In this document: positions 1-5,568 of the stretch, piece by piece | Numbering within the stretch: position 1 is the stretch's first letter | Layout of the letters: the number at the start of each line of letters is the position of its first letter | DNA from: Acetatifactor sp. | GTDB taxonomy: Bacteria > Bacillota > Clostridia > Lachnospirales > Lachnospiraceae | NCBI GenBank assembly: GCA_016293615.1 | Contig: JAEDDX010000025.1 | Location: 1 to 32,915, forward strand | Length of the DNA stretch: 32,915 bases | Reading direction: 5' to 3' | Translations under genes and position numbers: made by a program | The notes under the pieces: model-generated | What the model was told of the DNA's origin: nothing | Seen by the model: the letters and a program-made list of their open reading frames with translations, nothing else | The model's database searches: none

Positions 1-222
1 TTGTTTTCGGCAGGTTCTTCATGCGGATTCCAGATTTCCGTAATTCTGCATGTTGCTTTCGGCAGGTTCTTCATGCAGATTCTCGATTCTCGCGTTTCTG
101 CATGTTGCTTCCGGCTGATTTTTCATGCAGATTCTGAATTCCTGCGATTCTGTATGTTGCTACGGTCTGATTCATCATGCAGATTCCAGTTTCCTGCGAT
201 TCTGCATGTTATTTCAGGCTGA
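1..222. repeat. 52-bp tandem repeat array, open at the left edge
   Basis: Four consecutive units of exactly 52 bp (1-52, 53-104, 105-156, 157-208) and a decayed fifth beginning at 209. Units start TTGYTTTCGG or a variant and end ATTCTGCATG. Each carries CATGCAGA-like and TCTGCATG-like arms that are reverse complements, for example TCTGCATG at 45-52 with CATGCAGA at 72-79. Arms alternate with gaps of about 17-19 nt, so each arm could pair with its left or right neighbour. Because 52 is not a multiple of 3, the open frames across it change meaning from unit to unit, which argues against protein coding. Divergence increases to the right. The first unit starts at base 1, so the array probably continues outside the window. 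Confidence 0.85.
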
Positions 223-444
223 CCCCGCCGGGTCGTTACAATGCTGGCTAAACATGGGACCAAATTGCTTCATTTCGATTTCGTTTGATTCCATACGGTT
301 CTCTCAACCAATCGGTCAATCCGGACTTCGACAAGTGAAAAACAAGTCGGCCCGGAGGGCAACAGGGGTATCAGCCAGTCCGATTTCACTAATTCTTGAA
401 ATTCAAACTGCTGTTTGCTAAAATGCATCTGGACGACAAATAAG

Positions 445-473
445 AATTGACCGAGCTCTTTAGAGCGAGGGAT
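445..473 (+). repeat. 29-bp direct repeat, copy A (upstream of kinase-like gene)
   Basis: The sequence begins AATTGACCGAG and ends GCGAGGGAT. It matches copy B at 1138-1166 at 25 of 29 positions, and all four differences are transitions. It is followed two bases later by the hairpin at 476-496; copy B is likewise followed by a hairpin of different sequence. The pair brackets the gene at 545-1132. It could be a cassette boundary, a conserved 5' RNA motif, or a duplicated fragment of an older gene. Confidence 0.75.
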
Positions 474-475
474 GA

Positions 476-496
476 CAATTGAACGGAGTTCAATTG
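476..496 (+). other. Perfect 9-bp hairpin after repeat copy A
   Basis: CAATTGAAC, a GGA loop, then GTTCAATTG: a perfect 9-bp stem with a 3-nt loop. No U-tract follows, so it is not a typical intrinsic terminator. It may be a leader element of the kinase-like gene (ATG at 545) or part of a boundary element, because copy B has a hairpin in the same relative place. Confidence 0.7.
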
Positions 497-544
497 TATG
501 TGGTTAATAGAGTTTTATAAATAAGAATTTGGCGAGGTAAAAAG

Positions 545-1132
545 ATGAAAGATTTTATATTCATTACAGGAGCAAGTGGTATAGGAAAAACTACTTTGAG
601 TAACGGTTTGCTCGAGCACTATAAAACAACATGTGTAGAGCAGCATATGATACCTGAGTTCATCTCACGAGATGGCACCGAGCCGATGACAGGAGAACTT
701 GAAGAGCTTACTTGTTGGGAAAATCAAGTGGCAATGCTTATGTGTTTTCATAGGTTAGGTTATAAAAATATAATTGCTTCTGATATTGACGATTTAAGAA
801 CGGCAGATATTCCTGTTGTTTTTAAAGGAACTAATTTCATCACAATAAAGCTTGTAAGCAGCGATTTATATCAAATTCAGGAACAGATGAAAAATCGACC
901 TAATAACGGACTTATAGATTATGAATTGCAAGAAAAGATGAACGAAAAAAATATTAAGCGAAATCCCCTTGTCAACGAAGTGGAAATTGATGTCGCAGGT
1001 AAATCAATTGAAGAGGTACTGGAACAAGCCATAAGTATTATAGATACTACGACCTCTCTTCTTGACTATGAATATACAAAACCGCCCAAAGAGATGTTTT
1101 ATTCATGGGTTTTTGCGAATGGATTAAGATAA
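545..1132 (+). CDS. P-loop NTPase, nucleotide kinase-like (AT-rich, repeat-bracketed)
   Basis: A 195-residue protein of the P-loop NTPase type. A Walker A motif, GASGIGKTT, lies at about residues 9-17 right after a short hydrophobic strand (FIFIT). This resembles guanylate-kinase-like and small AAA kinases, but no guanylate-binding residues can be assigned with certainty and the substrate is unknown. IIASDIDDLR at about residue 76 could hold the Walker B acidic residues. No signal peptide or membrane segment is seen, so it should be cytosolic. The start is supported by GAGG at 533-536, eight bases before the ATG. The gene is visibly more AT-rich than everything to its right and is bracketed by the 29-bp repeats (445-473, 1138-1166), which suggests horizontal acquisition as a cassette. 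It has no obvious functional partner here. Confidence 0.75.
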   Translation: MKDFIFITGASGIGKTTLSNGLLEHYKTTCVEQHMIPEFISRDGTEPMTGELEELTCWENQVAMLMCFHRLGYKNIIASDIDDLRTADIPVVFKGTNFITIKLVSSDLYQIQEQMKNRPNNGLIDYELQEKMNEKNIKRNPLVNEVEIDVAGKSIEEVLEQAISIIDTTTSLLDYEYTKPPKEMFYSWVFANGLR

Positions 1133-1137
1133 ATCCC

Positions 1138-1166
1138 AATTGACCGAGTTCTCCAAAGCGAGGGAT
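1138..1166 (+). repeat. 29-bp direct repeat, copy B (downstream of kinase-like gene)
   Basis: It matches copy A (445-473) at 25 of 29 bases and begins 5 bp after the kinase-like stop codon. It is followed by a hairpin at 1168-1190. In one frame the repeat reads TEFSKARD here and TELFRARD in copy A, so the differences change amino acids. This does not suggest conservation for coding. Confidence 0.75.
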
Positions 1167-1322
1167 ACTTCTTGTCCGAAGGGCAAGAAGCTGGAATATA
1201 GAAAGGTTTACGACTCAGAATATGTGGATTTGATAAAACTGATTCCTGAAGGATTGTTAGGACTATTAGGTCTATCGGCAAGCATGTATCGAAAAAGATT
1301 CCAAATAATGAAGAACCACTAG
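1140..1322 (+). pseudogene. Possible remnant of an unrecognised gene running into the 62-bp array
   Basis: An open frame of 60 codons whose C-terminal part (LIPEGLLGLLGLSASMYRKRF) is made from the first units of the 62-bp array. GLSASMYRKRF resembles the recognition helix of a helix-turn-helix, which would fit the tail of a recombinase or transposase, but I do not recognise the family. There is no ribosome binding site at the nominal start inside repeat copy B. A decayed gene end or a chance frame are both possible. Confidence 0.25.
1168..1190 (+). other. 9-bp hairpin after repeat copy B
   Basis: CTTCTTGTC, loop CGAAG, GGCAAGAAG: nine pairs including one G-U. Its position relative to copy B matches that of the 476-496 hairpin relative to copy A, although the stem sequences are unrelated. 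That is the pattern expected when a structure is conserved and not the sequence. Confidence 0.6.
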
Positions 1323-1489
1323 GACTATTAGGTCTATCGGCAAGTATGTATCGAAAAAGATTCCAAATAATGAAGGAATGCCAGAAATATTAGGTCTATC
1401 GGCAAGCATGTATCAAAAAAGATTCCAAAAAATGAAGGAATGCCAGAAATATTAGGTCTATAGGAGAAATTGTGAAAAAGAGATTCCAA
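1259..1489 (+). repeat. 62-bp tandem repeat array
   Basis: Three full units of exactly 62 bp (1259-1320, 1321-1382, 1383-1444) and a degenerate fourth (1445 to about 1489). A shortened unit may precede them at 1241-1258. The core is TTAGGTCTATCGGCAAG, then a short variable A-rich part and AGATTCCAAA. Units 2 and 3 end in ATGAAGGAATGCC. In one frame each unit encodes a peptide like PEILGLSASMYRKRFQ. The 62-bp period shifts frame by two, so the peptide stops and restarts in each unit. This looks like tandem duplication of a gene fragment. It is unrelated in sequence to the 52-bp array at the left edge. Confidence 0.85.
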
Positions 1490-1635
1490 TTCCTATGGAT
1501 AAAGAACCCGACAAACCCAAAGTTATCACGGTGTCCATTCGCATTCCGCTTCGCTGCATGCTCATGACGCGCTGTCGCGCTATGCATCCAGCCCGAAATC
1601 ATCAAAAGGTAAAAGCAGACTCGTGCGCTCCTCTC

Positions 1636-1664
1636 TGTACAAGATTGGGTTTTTCAAGTATAAT
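1636..1664 (+). promoter_or_regulatory. Possible promoter toward the xylosidase
   Basis: TGTACA (1636-1641), a 17-bp spacer, then a perfect TATAAT (1659-1664). The -35 box matches the consensus at four of six positions. Transcription would begin about 250 bp before the xylosidase ATG, leaving a long leader with the inverted repeat at 1846-1883. A closer promoter cannot be excluded. Confidence 0.45.
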
Positions 1665-1845
1665 AGTAACTGTTCAGAGCCATACAGATTTTCAGAAAGG
1701 AAGGGGCGCATTCCTGCTTGCATCATCCTTTTGAAGATCCAATGGTGAAGCAACCTCGTGCGTAAAAAGCAGCGGTTTGGTGTGGGGTTCTGAATCGTTA
1801 CCAATCGCAAAGTTTAATTTCGCGCGGTATTATTTTACGAAGTAT

Positions 1846-1883
1846 CATCGTATACGCAGCATTCGCAGGCACCTGATACGATG
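1846..1883 (+). promoter_or_regulatory. Inverted repeat upstream of the xylosidase
   Basis: CATCGTAT at 1846-1853 is the exact reverse complement of ATACGATG at 1876-1883, separated by 22 bp. Further GTATC/GATAC copies follow up to 1900. It lies 40 bp before the start codon, so it could be an operator or a leader hairpin controlling the GH120 gene. Confidence 0.4.
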
Positions 1884-1923
1884 GTATCGGTATCATCTAT
1901 CATTCATCACGGAGGTAAAAGCC

Positions 1924-3942
1924 ATGAAAATCTATGTTGATTGCAATGCAGGCCGCAAGGGTGACGGTTCCGAGAAATATCCTTTCCGGACCATCAGTGA
2001 GGCGGCAGCCAAAGCACTTCCCGGGGACGAGGTAATCGTTGCGCCCGGTATTTACCGCGAATATGTTGATCCGAAGCATGCAGGAAGAGAGGATGCCCGC
2101 ATCATCTACCGCTCCGCTGTCGAAAAGGCAGCCACCATCACCGGCGCGGAGGAAGTGAAAAACTGGGTTCCTTATAAGGGAACCGTCTGGACCGCACGCA
2201 TTCCCAACGAAATCTTCGGCAACTATAACCCCTACACCACACTTGTCTACGGCGACTGGTTCGATGCATCCTACATCGCCCACACCGGCGAAGTATTCCT
2301 GAACGGAAAGTCTTTGTATGAGGTAACGGAGCTTGAGAAAGTGCTGCATCCCGTTGTCTACCAAAAGTCCTGGGACTATCAATTCAGCGTCTACACCTGG
2401 TACACCGAGCAGGACGAAACCACGAACGAGACTGTCCTCTTTGCGAACTTTCAGGGAGCAGATCCCAATCAAGAAAATGTCGAAATCAGTGTCCGCGAAA
2501 ACTGCTTCTATCCTTCCGCAGAGGGTGTCGGATATATCACGCTCTCCGGTTTTACCGTAAGGATCGCCGCAACACAGTGGGCGCCTCCCACCGCCTATCA
2601 GGAAGGCATGGTAGGTCCTCACTGGTCCAAGGGATGGATTATCGAAGACTGTGAGATCTCTCATTCCAAGTGCTCCGGCATCTCCCTCGGAAAATACAAG
2701 CAGCCAAACAATGACAACAAGTGGTCCAAGCTAAAATTCAAGGACGGCACCCAGACTGAGCGTGACTGCATCTGCCAGGCACAGTTAGAGGGCTGGTCCA
2801 AGGAAAACATCGGCTCCCACATTGTGCGCAGGAACAATATTCACGACTGCGGTCAGACCGGTATCGTAGGTCATTTAGGCGGTGTCTTCTCCATCATTGA
2901 GGACAACCACATTCATCATATTAACAACAAGCAAAACCTCGCAGGCGCAGAAATCGGCGGCATCAAAATGCACGCGGCAATCGATGTCATCATCCGCAGG
3001 AACCATTTCCACCACTGTACCAGAGGCTTATGGCTGGATTGGCAGGCACAGGGGACCCGCGTCACACAGAACCTGTTCCACGACAATACGCTTCCCTATG
3101 CTGAATGCGCATCGGCAGAGAACATCGACATCGGAGAAGATATCTTCGTCGAAATCTCCCACGGCCCCACTCTGATCGACAACAACATTCTGCTGTCCGA
3201 CTACTCCTTAAAGCTTCCGACCCAGGGCATCGCTGTGGTACATAATCTGATCGCCGGTTCCTTTACTGCAGTAGGCCGCGGTGTCAACAACGGTGCCGCC
3301 ACCCTGTCCTCTCCAAGATATACTCCTTACCATGTGCCGCACCGCACGGAGATTGCAGGCTTTATGACGGTTCTGCATGGGGATGCAAGATTCTACAACA
3401 ATATTTTCGTCCAGAAAGACATCCGCCCCTGTATGGAAAAATTCTATGAAGGTGCAAAGGACAATGAATGGACGGATGCAAACCTAATCTGCGGTACCAT
3501 TCCCTACGACGACTACCCAACCTGGGAAGAATACTGCAGTCTTTTCGAAGGTTACTGCGGCATGGGTTCCGCTCCTTCCGACCGTTACTACACCAAGCTC
3601 CCCGTATGGGCAGGCGGCAATGTATACTTTAACGGAGCAAAGCCGATGAAAAAAGAAACCGATGCCTATGTCGATTCCGAGCACAAGATTACCCTGGAGC
3701 TGATTCCGTCCGAAGACGGTTACAGGCTCTCCACCAATCTGTACGAGTTTGTTCCCGCAGGCGACAGGAAGATCATTTCCACCGAGACGCTCACCGAAGC
3801 CTTCGAACCCGAAGAACCCTTCGAAAACCCTGACGCAACACCGATCATTTTTACCGAGGATTACTTTGGCGGAAAGAGAAACCTCTCTCCTCTCCCCGGC
3901 CCCTTCGCGTCAGCGCAGGATGCGCAGGAGATTTTATTCTAA
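1924..3942 (+). CDS. GH120 family beta-xylosidase (intracellular)
   Basis: A 672-residue right-handed beta-helix glycosidase that resembles Thermoanaerobacterium saccharolyticum XylC, the founding GH120 enzyme, along its length. Shared blocks include an N-terminal MKIYVDCNAG/GDGS start, FANFQGADPN, ENCFYP, WAPPTAYQ, GPHWSKGWIIEDCEI, VGHLGGVFS and GLWLDWQAQGTRV. By comparison with XylC the nucleophile should be Asp372 (in WLDW) and the acid/base Glu410 (in FVEISHGP). No signal peptide is present, so it should release xylose from imported xylo-oligosaccharides in the cytosol. Start choice: GGAGG at 1911-1915 precedes this ATG by eight bases; the longer frame from 1777 lacks a ribosome binding site. 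A stretch of about 13 residues between the two catalytic residues (PYAECASAENIDIGE region) appears longer than in XylC. Transcription ends at the hairpin at 4083-4108. Confidence 0.93.
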   Translation: MKIYVDCNAGRKGDGSEKYPFRTISEAAAKALPGDEVIVAPGIYREYVDPKHAGREDARIIYRSAVEKAATITGAEEVKNWVPYKGTVWTARIPNEIFGNYNPYTTLVYGDWFDASYIAHTGEVFLNGKSLYEVTELEKVLHPVVYQKSWDYQFSVYTWYTEQDETTNETVLFANFQGADPNQENVEISVRENCFYPSAEGVGYITLSGFTVRIAATQWAPPTAYQEGMVGPHWSKGWIIEDCEISHSKCSGISLGKYKQPNNDNKWSKLKFKDGTQTERDCICQAQLEGWSKENIGSHIVRRNNIHDCGQTGIVGHLGGVFSIIEDNHIHHINNKQNLAGAEIGGIKMHAAIDVIIRRNHFHHCTRGLWLDWQAQGTRVTQNLFHDNTLPYAECASAENIDIGEDIFVEISHGPTLIDNNILLSDYSLKLPTQGIAVVHNLIAGSFTAVGRGVNNGAATLSSPRYTPYHVPHRTEIAGFMTVLHGDARFYNNIFVQKDIRPCMEKFYEGAKDNEWTDANLICGTIPYDDYPTWEEYCSLFEGYCGMGSAPSDRYYTKLPVWAGGNVYFNGAKPMKKETDAYVDSEHKITLELIPSEDGYRLSTNLYEFVPAGDRKIISTETLTEAFEPEEPFENPDATPIIFTEDYFGGKRNLSPLPGPFASAQDAQEILF

Positions 3943-4260
3943 GTCTGGCGCTATGCAGCGCAGAGTGCACAGAAAGTGACTAGTTACATTGGCTCAAGTG
4001 TGCATCCATGCGAAACGCTTTTCAGTACAGGGAGAGAAGGTTCCGATACCATTACCACTACCACCTGCTACAACAAAAGAGTCCCGGCGGAACCATCGTT
4101 CCGCCGGGCTTTCTCATGTATCATATTCTTTTTTCCGAAGGGTATCTATCCCCATCCCCCCTGTCCACCTGTCTTCTTCACGGAGCTCCTCTTACAGTTC
4201 TCCCCAAACTCACCCAAACGCCGGCAGTCTTCTCCACACAGTTCCTTCAGAAATTCTCCC
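3943..4260. other. Convergent intergenic stretch with terminator
   Basis: Between the xylosidase (plus) and spmB (minus). It contains a small GCGCT/AGCGC hairpin near 3948-3962 and the terminator at 4083-4108. The remainder, about 4116-4260, is pyrimidine-rich with no gene, promoter or repeat that I can support. Confidence 0.6.
4083..4108. terminator. Bidirectional intrinsic terminator
   Basis: A perfect 11-bp stem, CCCGGCGGAAC/GTTCCGCCGGG, with loop CATC. On the plus strand CTTTCTC follows; on the minus strand ACTCTTTTG follows. It sits between the convergent xylosidase and spmB genes and can serve both. Confidence 0.9.
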
Positions 4261-4782
4261 TCAACCCATCCCCAACGCCAGCAAAACACTCACCGCTGTG
4301 CCGGTCAGGGTCGCAAGCAGGGCGCCCTTTATGGTGTACCTCGTCTTCGTCACGCCGGCGGCGAGGAAGTACACGCTCATGGTGTAAAAGATCGTCTCCG
4401 TGCAGCTCATCAACAGTCCGGACAGAAAGCCCTCGTAAGAGTCCGGACCGTAGGTCGCCAGGATGTCAAGCAGCAGCCCGGTGGCGGCCGAAGAAGAAAA
4501 CGCCTTCACTGCCAGGAGGCTAATGACCTCCGCGGGGAGGTGCAGCAATTCCGCGGCCGGCGCAAGGGCCCTGCCCGGCAGTGCGAAGAATCCCGACGCC
4601 CGCAGAACGCCGACTCCGACAATGAGTCCGATCAAAGTCGGTACAATTCGGACAACCACGAGCATACCTTCCTTTGCCCCTTTTAGGAAAGCCTCATATA
4701 CCTTCACCCGCCGCAGCAGGCCGTAGCCGACAACCAGAAACATCACGGCGGGTATCACGCAGTCAGAGAGTTTTGCCAGCAT
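4261..4782 (-). CDS. spmB: Spore maturation protein B
   Basis: 173 residues, hydrophobic, of the nucleoside-recognition (Gate) family, with the SpmB pattern: an N-terminal transmembrane helix (CVIPAVMFLVVGYGLL), then KEGMLVVVRIVPTLIGLIVGVGVLRASG, KAFSSSAATGLLLDI and a C-terminal membrane helix. SpmA and SpmB are membrane proteins needed for dehydration of the spore core in Bacillus; the transported molecule is not established. The start has AAAGGAGGG upstream and overlaps the spmA end by 20 bp, indicating co-transcription and coupled translation. Confidence 0.93.
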   Translation of the reverse strand: MLAKLSDCVIPAVMFLVVGYGLLRRVKVYEAFLKGAKEGMLVVVRIVPTLIGLIVGVGVLRASGFFALPGRALAPAAELLHLPAEVISLLAVKAFSSSAATGLLLDILATYGPDSYEGFLSGLLMSCTETIFYTMSVYFLAAGVTKTRYTIKGALLATLTGTAVSVLLALGMG

Positions 4783-5401
4783 GCCTCTGCCCTCCTTTAC
4801 TTCTCCTTGTCTTGAGCCTGCAGTACAGAACTGCCGTCAGCGTACTGCAAAGGGTCGCGAGAATGGCCGGCGCCACGATCCGCGCAGGATTGGCACTGCC
4901 GTACTGACTGCGGTAGGCGATCACATTGACAGGTATCAGCTGTAGGGAAGAGATGTTGAGAATCAGAAAGGTGCACATTTCCTCAGTGGCCGCACGATTC
5001 CCCTCCCCCAGATACTGCGCATTCCCGCGTTTCTTTTCCAGATTCACAAGCTCCTCCATCGCCTTTAATCCGGCCGGTGTGCACGCCCAGCCCAATCCCA
5101 GCACATTCGCAATCACATTGGTTGCAATGTACCCGAGCGCAGGGTGATTTCTTGGTATATTCGGAAAAAGAAAGTGCAAAAAAGGAGCGATGCCCTTCGT
5201 CATTCGCTCCACCAGCCCGGATTGTCCCGCTATCTCCATCAGCCCCATCCAGAGGGCCACCACTCCCAGCATGGTAATGCACAGAGACACCGCATCACCG
5301 GCGCTGTCGATCGCTGCATTCGTCACAGCATCCATATTTCCGGTCAGCATTCCGCAAATGACACCGACCAAAATCATTCCTCCCCAGAGAACATTAAGCA
5401 T
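4763..5401 (-). CDS. spmA: Spore maturation protein A
   Basis: 212 residues from the chosen ATG. The nucleoside-recognition/Gate domain fills the protein: an N-terminal membrane helix (VLWGGMILVGVICGML), the block LGVVALWMGLMEIAGQSGLVERM, the signature ALGYIATNVIANVLGLGWACTPAGLKAM, and a C-terminal helix. The frame stays open upstream to 5554, but that 51-residue extension is unlike the family, runs through hairpin-forming DNA and has no good ribosome binding site. SpmA proteins start close to MxNxLWxGM, so 5401 is preferred; the site in front of it is also weak. It follows sbcC by 167 bp on the same strand and overlaps spmB. Confidence 0.9.
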   Translation of the reverse strand: MLNVLWGGMILVGVICGMLTGNMDAVTNAAIDSAGDAVSLCITMLGVVALWMGLMEIAGQSGLVERMTKGIAPFLHFLFPNIPRNHPALGYIATNVIANVLGLGWACTPAGLKAMEELVNLEKKRGNAQYLGEGNRAATEEMCTFLILNISSLQLIPVNVIAYRSQYGSANPARIVAPAILATLCSTLTAVLYCRLKTRRSKGGQRHAGKTL

Positions 5402-5445
5402 AGTATGTACCCACACCGTTTTGCTGTTGAGATTATCATATGCCC

Positions 5446-5567
5446 GCCATCCCCGGGGAAGAACCGGGCGGATGGCTTTTTCTCCCACTTTCGCAATTGC
5501 GCCCCCGACAAGCCCTGCATGTCCGGTTGCAGGGCTTTGGCGCAGGGACGCCATCCCGGCGGGATGG
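5446..5567. other. Cluster of three hairpins between sbcC and spmA
   Basis: Three dyads lie in 122 bp: GCCATCC/GGATGGC with an inner CCGG/CCGG (5446-5476), followed on the plus strand by five Ts; AGCCCTGCA/TGCAGGGCT (5511-5519, 5528-5536); and CCATCCC/GGGATGG with a 3-nt loop (5551-5567). The first looks like an intrinsic terminator only on the plus strand, where no gene ends, so it could stop antisense transcription. On the minus strand no hairpin has a good U-tract, so sbcC transcripts may continue into spmA. Confidence 0.55.
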
Positions 5568-5568
5568 G

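Larger units (their letters stand above)
223..544. other. Gene-free stretch before the kinase-like gene
   Basis: No convincing coding sequence. A short GC-rich inverted repeat, GACCC/GGGTC (221-234), borders the 52-bp array. The right half becomes AT-rich and contains the 29-bp direct repeat copy A (445-473) and a perfect hairpin (476-496), both described separately. The short frames here lack ribosome binding sites and overlap the repeats. Confidence 0.6.
1133..1923. other. 791-bp gene-free accessory stretch between kinase-like gene and xylosidase
   Basis: It contains, in order: 29-bp repeat copy B (1138-1166), its hairpin (1168-1190), a possible gene remnant and 62-bp tandem array (1140-1489), a GC-rich palindromic patch around 1540-1600 with GCGC and ATGC dyads, a possible promoter (1636-1664), and an inverted repeat CATCGTAT/ATACGATG (1846-1853 and 1876-1883) just before the xylosidase. 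The open frame extending the xylosidase upstream to 1777 has no ribosome binding site and is not considered coding. No other gene is supported. Confidence 0.6.

Noticed and set aside
1..222. CRISPR array
   Set aside because: Units drift along their whole length and there are no identical repeats separated by unique spacers; it is a simple tandem repeat.
1900..2664. 254-codon minus-strand open frame opposite the xylosidase
   Set aside because: It is antisense to a recognised GH120 gene, has no family resemblance and no ribosome binding site.
5402..5554. N-terminal extension of SpmA to the ATG at 5554
   Set aside because: The extra 51 residues are unlike the SpmA family, cover three hairpins and lack a ribosome binding site.
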